DNA of 11,920 nt, taken from positions 42,303 through 54,222 of the forward strand of contig DKCF01000068.1 in assembly GCA_002451435.1 (NCBI GenBank), written 5' to 3'. The stretch comes from Bifidobacterium sp. UBA6881. Its GTDB lineage: Bacteria > Actinomycetota > Actinomycetes > Actinomycetales > Bifidobacteriaceae. A model generated the notes under the pieces. That model did not search any database. It was not told the origin of the DNA and worked only from the letters and a program-made list of their open reading frames with translations. The translations under genes were made by a program, and so were the position numbers. Below, in pieces: positions 1 through 7,014 of the stretch (the first letter of the stretch is position 1; every line of letters starts with the position of its first letter).

Positions 1-184
1 GTTGCTGGTCTGTCATTGATTCGCCGTCGGCTTACCGTGTGTCGCGGCATCCGGTTTCGTCGTGGCATTCGCTGATTCCGGTATATGTCCAAGATTCCGG
101 TGCGGTCGTGATGCCTAGGGCGATGCGGGATCTGTCCCCACTGGAGCCTACACTTTATGAGGTTGTCCGGTTCACGCTGTGCCA
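1..184. other. Upstream region with no recognised gene
   Basis: I see no recognisable gene here. The frame of rpmE stays open back to base 39, but the extra residues resemble nothing I know and a good ribosome binding site sits just before base 231, so I do not treat this as coding. A nine-base motif, GATTCCGGT, occurs twice (74-82 and 93-101). A possible rpmE promoter lies at 132-160 (CTGTCC, 17 bases, TTATGA; or a TACACT -10 at 149-154), but neither version has two good hexamers. Confidence 0.4.
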
Positions 185-212
185 TCGGGGCATGGCGACC
201 CGGGTCCCCCGA
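185..212 (+). promoter_or_regulatory. Hairpin in the rpmE leader
   Basis: TCGGGG (185-190) pairs with CCCCGA (207-212). Inside it lies the ten-base palindrome GACCCGGGTC (197-206). The foot of the stem ends six bases before the AGGAGA ribosome binding site at 219-224, so folding could limit ribosome access. Autogenous control of bL31 through its own leader is known in E. coli; whether it happens here is inference. There is no T tract, so it is not a terminator. Confidence 0.35.
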
Positions 213-230
213 ATCTCTAGGAGACAAACT

Positions 231-443
231 ATGAAGCAGGGTATCCATCCTGATTATCACGCGGTGCAGGTCACTTGCTCCTGCGGCAACACCTTCGTCA
301 CCCGCTCCACCTACAAGGGCGATCACATGACCGTCGACGTGTGCTCCAGCTGCCACCCGTTCTACACCGGCAAGCAGAAGATCCTCGACACCGGTGGCCG
401 CGTGGCTCGCTTCGAGAAGCGTTACGGCAAGAAGTCCAAGTGA
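231..443 (+). CDS. rpmE: Ribosomal protein bL31 (zinc-binding form)
   Basis: This is a 70-residue protein of the large ribosomal subunit, placed near the central protuberance and contacting the small subunit. It begins MKQGIHPDYH, the usual bL31 start. It carries four cysteines in the pattern of the zinc-binding (C+) form: Cys16 and Cys18 (CSC), then Cys38 and Cys41 (CSSC). The typical HPFYTGKQK stretch follows at 42-50, and the basic end FEKRYGKKSK closes it. The start at 231 is chosen because AGGAGA (219-224) sits six bases before it. The frame is open further upstream but without family resemblance. It is a single-gene unit: a hairpin lies just upstream of the ribosome binding site and an intrinsic terminator follows at 479-510. 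The zinc form is normally replaced by a zinc-free paralogue under zinc limitation; no paralogue is in this window. Confidence 0.97.
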   Translation: MKQGIHPDYHAVQVTCSCGNTFVTRSTYKGDHMTVDVCSSCHPFYTGKQKILDTGGRVARFEKRYGKKSK

Positions 444-451
444 TTCTTGCC

Positions 452-472
452 GCTTAGGCGTTCTGCCTAGGC
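452..472 (+). other. Short hairpin after rpmE
   Basis: An eight-pair stem with one G-T wobble joins 452-459 to 465-472 around the loop GTTCT. It contains CCTAGG and has no T run. It lies between the rpmE stop codon and the terminator at 479-510, and may protect the 3' end of the transcript or assist termination. That role is inference. Confidence 0.4.
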
Positions 473-478
473 ACATGG

Positions 479-510
479 AATGCCAGTTCGTGATCGGACT
501 GGCATTTTTT
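479..510 (+). terminator. Intrinsic terminator of rpmE
   Basis: AATGCCAGT (479-487) pairs with ACTGGCATT (498-506), extended inward by a T-G and a C-G pair around a six-base loop. A run of six T (505-510) follows directly. This is a textbook Rho-independent terminator and separates rpmE from prfA. Confidence 0.9.
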
Positions 511-540
511 GTTGCGCATCCGGGTTTCCGGGGCACCTTA

Positions 541-546
541 TATGAT
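541..546 (+). promoter_or_regulatory. Candidate -10 element for prfA
   Basis: TATGAT matches TATAAT at five of six positions. It lies 35 bases after the rpmE terminator and 86 bases before the prfA start. I find no good -35 hexamer at the right distance (TTGCGC at 512-517 is 23 bases away), so this is tentative. A promoter is needed somewhere here because of the terminator upstream. Confidence 0.35.
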
Positions 547-631
547 TGACAAGTCGAGCAGAATCCGGCGACGCATCTTCCGTCGGAATGCATACAGAGA
601 AGCAGACAGCAGCAGATAGAAAAGGCGTACA

Positions 632-1720
632 TTGGCAGACGAACAGTTCCCCGCGGCGGTGACCGCGCTTGAGGAATACCGTAATATCGAACAGCAGATG
701 GCCGAGCCCGAGGTCGCGTCGAATCCGGACAAAATGCGCAAGCTGGGTCGTCGCCACGCCGAACTCGGCTCCATCGTCTCCGCCTACACCGCCTACAAGC
801 AGGTGAAGGACGATTTGGAAGCCGCCAAGGAAATGGCGTCCGAGGATCCTGATTTCGCCGAGGAGGCCAAGCGTCTGGAAGGCGAGCTTCCCGCCGTCGA
901 GGAGAAGCTGCGCACCGCGCTGATTCCGCGCGATCCCGACGACGCGCGCGACACGATCATGGAGATCAAGGCCGGCACCGGCGGCGAGGAGGCCGCGCTG
1001 TTCGCCGGCGATTTGCTGCGCATGTACATGCGGTATGCGGAAAAGCGCGGCTGGACGGTGACGTTGCAGAGCGAGAACACCACCGAATTGGGCGGTGTCA
1101 AGGATGTGCAGCTGGCGATTCGTGCCAAGGGCACTCCGGCGCCGGAGGACGGTGTGTGGGCGTCCCTCAAGTACGAGGGCGGTGTGCACCGCGTGCAGCG
1201 CATCCCCGTCACCGAATCGCAGGGACGCATCCAGACGTCCGCCGCCGGTGTGATCGTGTTCCCCGAGGCCGATGACGACGACGATGAGATCGAAATCGAT
1301 CCGAAGGACTTGAAGATCGACATCTTCATGAGCTCCGGCCCGGGAGGCCAGTCCGTGAACACCACGTATTCCGCGGTGCGCATGACCCACATCCCGACCG
1401 GCATCACGGTGAACATGCAGGACGAGAAGAGCCAGATCCAGAACCGCGCGGCCGCGTTGCGCGTGCTGAAGAGCCGTCTGCTTGCCATGAAGCACGAGCA
1501 GGAGGCCGCCGAAGCCGCCGACATGCGTCATTCCCAGGTGCGCTCCCTTGATCGTTCCGAACGCATCCGCACCTACAACTTCCCGGAGAACCGCATCGTC
1601 GACCACCGCACGAATTACAAGGCGTACAACCTCGACGCCGTGCTCGACGGCGACCTGCAGGCCGTGATCGACAGCGACATCCAGGCGGACGAGGCCGATC
1701 GTCTCGCCAACCAGAAGTAA
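632..1720 (+). CDS. prfA: Peptide chain release factor 1
   Basis: RF1 recognises UAA and UAG in the ribosomal A site and triggers release of the finished protein. The 362 residues match the family length. The codon-reading loop is IPVTESQGRIQTS at about 191-203; Pro192-Val193-Thr194 is the PxT tripeptide that marks RF1 rather than the SPF of RF2. The catalytic loop SSGPGGQSVNTTYSA has GGQ at 238-240, whose Gln240 is the site of PrmC methylation. An acidic stretch (EADDDDDEIEI, 212-222) links the two parts. The start is a rare TTG at 632: AAAGG (621-625) lies six bases upstream, and the product begins MADEQFPAAV, as expected for the domain. prmC follows after 10 bases, so enzyme and substrate are co-transcribed. 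Confidence 0.97.
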   Translation: MADEQFPAAVTALEEYRNIEQQMAEPEVASNPDKMRKLGRRHAELGSIVSAYTAYKQVKDDLEAAKEMASEDPDFAEEAKRLEGELPAVEEKLRTALIPRDPDDARDTIMEIKAGTGGEEAALFAGDLLRMYMRYAEKRGWTVTLQSENTTELGGVKDVQLAIRAKGTPAPEDGVWASLKYEGGVHRVQRIPVTESQGRIQTSAAGVIVFPEADDDDDEIEIDPKDLKIDIFMSSGPGGQSVNTTYSAVRMTHIPTGITVNMQDEKSQIQNRAAALRVLKSRLLAMKHEQEAAEAADMRHSQVRSLDRSERIRTYNFPENRIVDHRTNYKAYNLDAVLDGDLQAVIDSDIQADEADRLANQK

Positions 1721-1730
1721 GGCGGAACAG

Positions 1731-2771
1731 GTGGCGACCGTATTCGAAACCGTGCGGTCCGCTGCGGCCGGATTGCGCGCGGCGGGCATCGACACTCCCG
1801 AACACGATGCCAAGTTGTTGCTTGCCGAGGCGTTCGGCACCGATCTGCAGACGGTCGACAAGGCCATGCTGATGGGGTATGGGCCTGACGGGCTGGCGGC
1901 CCATGCGTCGGGTTTTGATGGAATGGTCAGGCATGCCGGTGCCGAAGGGCCGTCCAAGCATGCCGGTGTCGGAGGAATCGACGCGTCCGATTCCTCGGAA
2001 CCAGCCATGGAAGCCATGGAACAAGACTCGTACAACACCATCGAAACCGCGCTCCGCGAATTTCGCGGCATGGTGGAACGACGCGCCGGACGCGAGCCGC
2101 TGCAGCATATCACCGGTCATACGCCGTTCCGTTATCTCGATCTGAAGGTCGGTCCGGGAGTGTTCATTCCACGTCAGGAAACCGAACTGATCGTGCAGGA
2201 GGGCATCGACTGGATCACACGCCATGGCATGTATTCGGTGCGCGCCGTCGACCTGTGCGCCGGCAGCGGCGCGATCGGACTGGCCTTGGTGACGGAGGTG
2301 CCGGGCGCGAAAGTATGGGCGGTGGAGAAAAGCGAGCGCGCCGCGCGATGGACGCGCCGCAATCTGGAGGAAACCGTCAGAACGCATCCCAATGTCGCGG
2401 GCGACTATCATCTGGAAATCGCGGACGCCACGCAGGCGCCGACGCTGAGCCAGCTGAACGGCACCATCGACATGGTGCTCACCAATCCGCCATACGTGCC
2501 GCTCGCCGACGTTCCGCGGCAGCCGGAAGTGCGCGATTACGATCCCGACATGGCCTTGTACGGCGGTTCGGCGGACGGCGCGCTGATTCCCGAGCGCATC
2601 ATCGCGCGTGCCGCGGATCTGCTCAGATCGGGCGGTTTGCTGGTCATGGAGCACGACATCACGCAGGGGGAGCGTTTGTCGGCGTTCGCGGATACGCATG
2701 GATTCGGCAAAGTCGCGGTGCATGATGACTACACCGGCCGTCCGCGATTCCTTACTGCGGAAAAAATCTGA
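1731..2771 (+). CDS. prmC: Release factor glutamine N5-methyltransferase, with insert
   Basis: PrmC (formerly HemK) uses S-adenosylmethionine to methylate the GGQ glutamine of release factors. The start is GTG at 1731 with only a weak AAGG before it, fitting coupling to prfA. Visible motifs are IPRQETE (146-152), the AdoMet-binding DLCAGSG (174-180), an acidic residue after the next strand (Glu199), and NPPY (252-255), which holds the substrate glutamine. The C-terminal half is normal. At 346 residues it is about 70 longer than E. coli PrmC (277). Most of the excess is an insert at about 51-101, in the N-terminal helical domain, rich in Gly, Ala, Ser, Glu and Met. Its DNA contains short in-frame duplications: GCATGCCGGTG at 1931-1941 and 1958-1968, and GCCATGGAA twice in tandem at 2004-2021. 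The frame is intact and the catalytic residues are present, so I expect an active enzyme. Confidence 0.94.
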   Translation: MATVFETVRSAAAGLRAAGIDTPEHDAKLLLAEAFGTDLQTVDKAMLMGYGPDGLAAHASGFDGMVRHAGAEGPSKHAGVGGIDASDSSEPAMEAMEQDSYNTIETALREFRGMVERRAGREPLQHITGHTPFRYLDLKVGPGVFIPRQETELIVQEGIDWITRHGMYSVRAVDLCAGSGAIGLALVTEVPGAKVWAVEKSERAARWTRRNLEETVRTHPNVAGDYHLEIADATQAPTLSQLNGTIDMVLTNPPYVPLADVPRQPEVRDYDPDMALYGGSADGALIPERIIARAADLLRSGGLLVMEHDITQGERLSAFADTHGFGKVAVHDDYTGRPRFLTAEKI

Positions 2772-2800
2772 TAAAAAATCAATTTGAGGGTATAACATAC
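2761..2800 (+). promoter_or_regulatory. A-tract repeats and candidate promoter of livJ
   Basis: The end of prmC and the short gap to livJ are much richer in A and T than their surroundings. AAAAAATC occurs twice, at 2761-2768 and 2773-2780, 12 bases apart. TATAAC at 2791-2796 is a plausible -10, about 35 bases before the livJ start. No convincing -35 lies upstream (the bases at 2768-2773 are poor), so the A tracts may act as an upstream element. No terminator is visible between prmC and livJ, so read-through is also possible. Confidence 0.35.
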
Positions 2801-2830
2801 TGCGGTTCATCTAGAAAAGAAAGAACAGCT

Positions 2831-4027
2831 GTGAACAACAACTATTGCAAAAAATTGGCTGCGCTATGCCTCACGGCCGTTATGGGAATAGGCGTTTCGG
2901 CATGTTCCGGCGGCAACATGTATGCGACGAGCGATAGCAGCATGAGGCTGTCGGACAGCGATGTGATCACCTTGGGCGCCGTGACCACCAATTCCGGTTC
3001 AGCCGCGGCATATGGAGAGGCCGAGCTCAGCGGATTCAAGCTGGCGATCAGCGAGATCAACGCCAAAGGCGGCATTTTCGGCAAGAAGATCGTGCTCAAG
3101 TCCATGGACGACAAGGGCGATGTGCTGGAGGCGTCCAACGCCTTCAACCGTCTCGCGGGGGAGAAGGACGTCATCGGCATTCTCGGCCCCACGATCTCCT
3201 CCACCACCGGTGCCGTGGCCTCGCTGGCCGACCAGAACCAGCTGCCGTCCATCGCGCCGGCCGCGACGTCGGATTCCATCGAGACAGGCGGTTATCTGTT
3301 CCGCACGTGCTTCAAGGATTCCTACCAGGGCGAGATCGCGGCCAAATTCGCGGCCGAGGACCTCAAGGTCAACAAGGTCGCGGTGCTGTACGGAACCGGA
3401 GACCCGTACTCGTCCGGTGTGGGCAAGGCGTTCGTGACGGCCGCCAAGAAGGCCGGTCTGGAGGTCGTGGCCGAGGAGAATTCCTCCAGCGCCGACGACA
3501 CCGAATATTCGTCTCAGCTGCAGAAGGTGCAGGCTGCGGGCGCCGAATTCCTGTACGCCCCCTACTACTATTCCGCGGCGGGCCCCTACATCATCCCGCA
3601 GGCGCGTTCGGTGGGCTACGAGGGGTACATCATGGGCCCTGACGGCTATGACGGCCTGCAGATCACCGGCAGCAAGTCTCAGTACGACAAGGTGCTGTAC
3701 ACGACGCATTATTCCCCGGACGACAAGTCCAACACCAAGGTGCAGAAATTCATCGAATCGTATAAGAAGGCCAATAACAACGCCTCGCCGAACACCTTCA
3801 CCGCATTGGGATACGATTCCGTCTACATGTTCAAGCAGGCCATCGAAAAGGCGGGTCCGAAGGCCAGCCGCGCCGACATCCGCAATGCGATCTACGGTAT
3901 GAGCTTCTCCGGCGTCACGGGCAAATTCACGCTCGATTCGCATGGTTCGCCGAAGAAATCCGTGATCGTATTGGAAATGAAGAACGGCAAGCCGACGTAC
4001 CGCAGCACCATCCAGCCGGCCAAGTGA
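2831..4027 (+). CDS. livJ: Branched-chain amino acid ABC transporter, substrate-binding lipoprotein
   Basis: This is the 398-residue solute-binding component of the importer encoded by the next four genes. A lipoprotein signal peptide is clear: basic KK near the start, a hydrophobic core (LAALCLTAVMGIGV) and the lipobox VSAC with Cys25 as the lipidated residue, so it is anchored outside the membrane. A Ser/Asp-rich linker (26-44) leads into a type I periplasmic-binding fold starting at VITLGAV (45). Typical LivJ-family stretches follow: GSAAAYGEAELSGFKLAISE (56-75), INAKGGIFGKK, GPTISSTTGAVA and PSIAPAATSD. The GTG start at 2831 is the only one giving the full signal peptide; the ribosome binding site (AAAGAAAG-like) is weak. 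Leucine, isoleucine and valine are the likely ligands from family and operon, but relatives bind amides, urea or other amino acids. Confidence 0.93.
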   Translation: MNNNYCKKLAALCLTAVMGIGVSACSGGNMYATSDSSMRLSDSDVITLGAVTTNSGSAAAYGEAELSGFKLAISEINAKGGIFGKKIVLKSMDDKGDVLEASNAFNRLAGEKDVIGILGPTISSTTGAVASLADQNQLPSIAPAATSDSIETGGYLFRTCFKDSYQGEIAAKFAAEDLKVNKVAVLYGTGDPYSSGVGKAFVTAAKKAGLEVVAEENSSSADDTEYSSQLQKVQAAGAEFLYAPYYYSAAGPYIIPQARSVGYEGYIMGPDGYDGLQITGSKSQYDKVLYTTHYSPDDKSNTKVQKFIESYKKANNNASPNTFTALGYDSVYMFKQAIEKAGPKASRADIRNAIYGMSFSGVTGKFTLDSHGSPKKSVIVLEMKNGKPTYRSTIQPAK

Positions 4028-4044
4028 CGGTCTGTTTGGCGCCC

Positions 4045-4087
4045 CGCCCGCGGGCGGCCGGCTTGTGGACGGGCCGGAAGCATTTTT
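4045..4087 (+). terminator. Possible partial terminator between livJ and livH
   Basis: The 12-base palindrome CGCCCGCGGGCG (4045-4056) is followed by a second stem, CCGGC (4058-4062) with GCCGG (4073-4077), and then TTTTT at 4083-4087, five bases beyond the stem. The gap between stem and T run makes this a weak terminator at best. Partial termination here would leave livJ more abundant than the membrane parts, as is usual for binding proteins. This is inference. Confidence 0.35.
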
Positions 4088-4115
4088 CATCACAGTCATC
4101 ATTCATCAAGGAAAT

Positions 4116-4142
4116 CGAATCGACCTTCAATAGGTCGTTTCG
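4116..4142 (+). promoter_or_regulatory. Hairpin in the livH leader
   Basis: CGACCT (4121-4126) pairs with AGGTCG (4132-4137) around the loop TCAAT. After one T-T mismatch, CGAA (4116-4119) pairs with TTCG (4139-4142). It lies about 20 bases before the strong AAAGGGGG ribosome binding site of livH. It may stabilise the processed livHMGF message or tune termination; no ligand-binding motif is evident. Confidence 0.4.
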
Positions 4143-4170
4143 CAAAAGCTAAATCTATAAGAAAGGGGGA

Positions 4171-5100
4171 ATGATGGGCAATCAGATCATTATGTTTATC
4201 AGTCAGATCTTCAACGGTCTGAAAATCGGCAGCGTGTACTCACTCGTCGCTTTGGGCTACACCATGGTGTACGGCATCATTCGTCTGATCAACTTCGCGC
4301 ACGGCGACTTCATCATGGTCGGCGCGTACGTGCTCATGCTTACCATTCCGGCAATCATCGCCTGCGGCCTGCCCGCATGGCTTTCCGTCGTCCCCGCGAT
4401 CCTCGTCTGCGTCGCGGTCGGCGTGATCGTGGAGAAGGCGGCGTACAAGCCCGTCCGCGAGAAGGGCAACAACATGACCGCCCTGATTACGGCCATCGCC
4501 ATGAGCCTGTTGCTGGAAAACGGTTCCCAGGCGCTGTTCGGCGCCGACTACCAGACCATTCCGACGATCATCCAGATTCCGTCCCTCGCCATCGGCGACC
4601 TCAAGATCGACGGCGCGACCATCGTGACCGTGCTGCTCGGCATCGTCATCATGATCGCGTTGCAGCTGTTCGTCTCCCGCACCAAGCAGGGCAAGGCCAT
4701 GCGTGCGGTTTCCGAAGACAAGGAGGCGTCCATTCTGATGGGCGTCAACGTGAATTCGACCATCACCCTGACCTTCGCCATCGGATCCGGATTGGCCGCG
4801 GTGGCCTCGCTGATGTACTGCATCTCCTACCCGCAGGTGTCGCCGATGATGGGCGCCATGCTGGGACTGAAGGCGTTCGTGGCCGCGGTGCTCGGCGGCA
4901 TCGGCTCCATTCCGGGCGCCATGGTCGGTGGTCTGGCGATCGGCGTGGTCGAAAGCCTGACCAAGGCGTATATCGGCACCATCACCGGAGGCGTCATCAC
5001 CTCCGCGTTCGCCGACGCGATCGTGTTCGGCATCCTCATCATCGTGCTGCTGGTCAAGCCGTCCGGTCTGATGGGCGAGCCGGAAAGCGAGAAGGTGTGA
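4171..5100 (+). CDS. livH: Branched-chain amino acid ABC transporter, permease LivH
   Basis: This inner-membrane permease pairs with LivM to form the translocation channel. It has 309 residues, the usual LivH length, and about eight hydrophobic segments. The conserved LivH start is clear: SVYSLVALGYTMVYGIIRLI followed by NFAHGDFIMVGAY (about 26-58). The cytoplasmic ATPase-contact loop is AVSEDKEASILMGVNV (about 178-194), then LTFAIGSGLAAVASLMY. A Gly-rich stretch VAAVLGGIGSIPGAMVGGL (about 232-250) is also typical. Two in-frame start codons are adjacent, at 4171 and 4174. The Shine-Dalgarno AAAGG core (4162-4166) gives a 4-base spacing to the first and 7 to the second, so translation may begin at 4174. 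livM starts four bases after the stop. Confidence 0.96.
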   Translation: MMGNQIIMFISQIFNGLKIGSVYSLVALGYTMVYGIIRLINFAHGDFIMVGAYVLMLTIPAIIACGLPAWLSVVPAILVCVAVGVIVEKAAYKPVREKGNNMTALITAIAMSLLLENGSQALFGADYQTIPTIIQIPSLAIGDLKIDGATIVTVLLGIVIMIALQLFVSRTKQGKAMRAVSEDKEASILMGVNVNSTITLTFAIGSGLAAVASLMYCISYPQVSPMMGAMLGLKAFVAAVLGGIGSIPGAMVGGLAIGVVESLTKAYIGTITGGVITSAFADAIVFGILIIVLLVKPSGLMGEPESEKV

Positions 5101-5104
5101 TCGC

Positions 5105-6193
5105 ATGAAGAAATCAATGCTTTCCATCAAACAGTCGTATCTTGTCTGCGCCATTGGCGTCGCCGCGTTGTTCGCCGTGCTCATGGGCGTGTGCGAGACC
5201 GGCGTGGTGTCCCTGTACGTCAAGGGCGTGCTGATGACGTGCTGCATCGCGATCATCATGACCACCTCGTTGAACCTTACCATCGGCGTGCTCGGGCAGC
5301 TGACGTTGGGCTGCTGCGGTTTTGAGGCGATCGGCGCCTATTCCGCGGCTTTGCTGAGCAAGATAATCGTGGCCAACGGCATCGCGATGAACGATACGGT
5401 GCGCTTCCTGCTGGTCACCATCGTCGGCGGGCTGGTCGCATGCCTGTTCGGTGTGATCATCGGCATCCCCGCGCTGCGTCTGCATGGCGATTATCTGGCC
5501 ATCATCACGCTGGGCTTCGGCGAGATCATCCGTGTGATCATCCAGAACCTCAAGGTCGCGGGCGGAGAAGGCCTCGACAAGGGGCAGCAGGGACAGGCGC
5601 TGATCGGCATCGATCGCCTCGCCAACCTGTATGTGGTGTTCTGGATCACCGTCGTCACCGTGGTGCTGCTGTTCATGTTCGCGCGCTCCCGCTACGGACG
5701 CGCGGTGAAGGCCATCCGCGACGATGAGATCGCGGCCGGTGCCTCCGGCATCAACATCACGTATCTCAAGGTGATGGTATTCGCGATCTCCGCGTTCTTC
5801 GCGGGCATCGCCGGCGGCATCTTCGCGCAGTACATCGGCGCTTTGACGCCGTCCATGGCGGGCTGGCTGCAATCGATCAACTATGTGATCATGGTGGTGT
5901 TCGGCGGTATGGGTTCGCTGACCGGTTCCATCGTCTCGGCGATCGGCCTGACGATTCTCCCGGAATTGCTGCGTGCCTTCTCCGACTACCGCATGCTGGT
6001 CTATTCCGTGGTGCTGGTGCTCATCATGATCTTCCGTCCGCAGGGCATCTTCGGCAATTGGGAGTTCTCGCTGCCGAAGCTCATCAACAAGCTGTTCTAC
6101 CCGGTGAAGACGAAGGCTCATGGCAGGTCCGACGCCGCGGTCGCCAACGAGAACGCAGCCAAGGACGACAGCAGCAGGAAGGAGCAGGCATGA
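5105..6193 (+). CDS. livM: Branched-chain amino acid ABC transporter, permease LivM
   Basis: This is the second membrane subunit, 362 residues, with a first hydrophobic segment at about 11-28 and roughly eight to nine more after it. Family stretches include TTSLNLTIGVLGQLTLG with its Asn and Gly residues, LRLHGDYLAIITLGFGEIIR, GGEGLDKGQQG, and the ATPase-contact loop AIRDDEIAAGASGINITYLK, followed by FAISAFFAGIAGGIFAQY. The C-terminal tail after about residue 325 is hydrophilic (HGRSDAAVANENAAKDDSSR) and probably cytoplasmic. ATG at 5105 is preceded by AAGG (5092-5095) inside the end of livH. The stop overlaps the livG start (ATGA at 6190-6193), which implies translational coupling. Confidence 0.95.
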   Translation: MKKSMLSIKQSYLVCAIGVAALFAVLMGVCETGVVSLYVKGVLMTCCIAIIMTTSLNLTIGVLGQLTLGCCGFEAIGAYSAALLSKIIVANGIAMNDTVRFLLVTIVGGLVACLFGVIIGIPALRLHGDYLAIITLGFGEIIRVIIQNLKVAGGEGLDKGQQGQALIGIDRLANLYVVFWITVVTVVLLFMFARSRYGRAVKAIRDDEIAAGASGINITYLKVMVFAISAFFAGIAGGIFAQYIGALTPSMAGWLQSINYVIMVVFGGMGSLTGSIVSAIGLTILPELLRAFSDYRMLVYSVVLVLIMIFRPQGIFGNWEFSLPKLINKLFYPVKTKAHGRSDAAVANENAAKDDSSRKEQA

Positions 6194-7014
6194 GCGAGCC
6201 TATTCTGCGTGCCGAACACCTCGGCATCACCTTCGGAGGCCTCAAGGCCGTCTCCGATTTCAACATGACCATCGACTCCGGTGAGCTGATTGGCCTGATC
6301 GGGCCGAACGGCGCCGGCAAGACCACCGTGTTCAACCTGCTGACCGGCGTCTACCAGCCGACCGAGGGCGAGTTCTTCCTCGACGGCAAGCGCATGAACG
6401 GCAAGAAGACCTATCAGGTCGTTCGCGCCGGCATCGCGCGTACCTTCCAGAACATCCGTCTGTTCCGCCAGATGACCGTGGAAGAGAACGTGCTGGTCGC
6501 ATTCGACCAGTCGTTCAGCTACAAAATGGGCGGTGCGATCTTCCGTACGCCGAAATTCTGGCGGCAGGAACACGACATGCATGCCAAGGCCATCGACCTG
6601 CTGAAGATCTTCGGCTTGGAGGGCCTTGCCAATACCGAAGCCGCCAATCTGCCGTATGGCGAACAGCGCAAGCTGGAAATCGCGCGTGCGCTGGCGACCG
6701 GCATGAAGCTGCTGCTGCTCGACGAGCCCGCGGCGGGCATGAACCCGACCGAAACCGAAGACCTGCTGAACTGCATCAACACCATCCGCGATCGTTTCGG
6801 CATCGCGATCCTGCTCATCGAACACGACATGAGCCTGGTGATGAACGTGTGCCAGCGCATCCAGGTGCTCGACTACGGACGCACCATCGCATCGGGGACG
6901 CCGGAGGAAATCGCCAGCAATCCGCAGGTCATCTCCGCATACCTCGGTTCCGACGAGGAATCCTCGGAATCTGAGGAATCCTCGGAATCCCAAGAAGCTT
7001 CAAAGGAGGACTGA
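6190..7014 (+). CDS. livG: Branched-chain amino acid ABC transporter, ATPase LivG
   Basis: One of two ATP-hydrolysing subunits, 274 residues. Motifs in order: Walker A GPNGAGKTT (38-46), Q-loop Gln87 in ARTFQNIRLF, signature LPYGEQRKLEIARAL (the LivG-type variant of LSGGQ, at about 154-168), Walker B LLLLDEP with Glu179, and switch His212 in LIEHDMSLV. The frame is open further upstream, but AAGGAG at 6179-6184 with a five-base spacing and the start MSEPILRAEH fix the start at 6190. E. coli LivG ends soon after the YLG motif, here at 251-253. This protein adds about 20 acidic, serine-rich residues (254-274). That tail includes EESSES twice in tandem, encoded by an 18-base DNA repeat (6955-6990). 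The stop overlaps the livF start by one base. Confidence 0.96.
   Translation: MSEPILRAEHLGITFGGLKAVSDFNMTIDSGELIGLIGPNGAGKTTVFNLLTGVYQPTEGEFFLDGKRMNGKKTYQVVRAGIARTFQNIRLFRQMTVEENVLVAFDQSFSYKMGGAIFRTPKFWRQEHDMHAKAIDLLKIFGLEGLANTEAANLPYGEQRKLEIARALATGMKLLLLDEPAAGMNPTETEDLLNCINTIRDRFGIAILLIEHDMSLVMNVCQRIQVLDYGRTIASGTPEEIASNPQVISAYLGSDEESSESEESSESQEASKED
6955..6990 (+). repeat. 18-base tandem repeat in the 3' end of livG
   Basis: A 17-base string beginning GAGGAATCCTCGG occurs at 6955-6971 and again, identical, at 6973-6989, giving an 18-base period. It keeps the reading frame and encodes EESSES twice. The number of copies could change by slippage without breaking livG. Confidence 0.9.

Noticed and set aside
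39..230. N-terminal extension of bL31 to a 134-residue protein
   Set aside because: The strong ribosome binding site and exact bL31 N-terminus at 231 fix the start; the extension resembles no family.
467..2810. Long minus-strand frames opposite prfA and prmC (548 and 468 residues)
   Set aside because: Both overlap well-supported + strand genes, have no recognisable motifs and show shadow-type composition.
4156..4161. TATAAG as a promoter -10 for livH
   Set aside because: It abuts the ribosome binding site at 4162, leaving no room for a leader, and has no -35.
4240..6121. Minus-strand frames of about 340 residues opposite livH and livM
   Set aside because: They are rich in His, Asp, Arg and Gln, the mirror of hydrophobic membrane codons, so they are shadows.
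6058..6189. Longer LivG start inside livM
   Set aside because: The AAGGAG site and the normal ABC domain start support 6190; the extra 44 residues are livM read in another frame.
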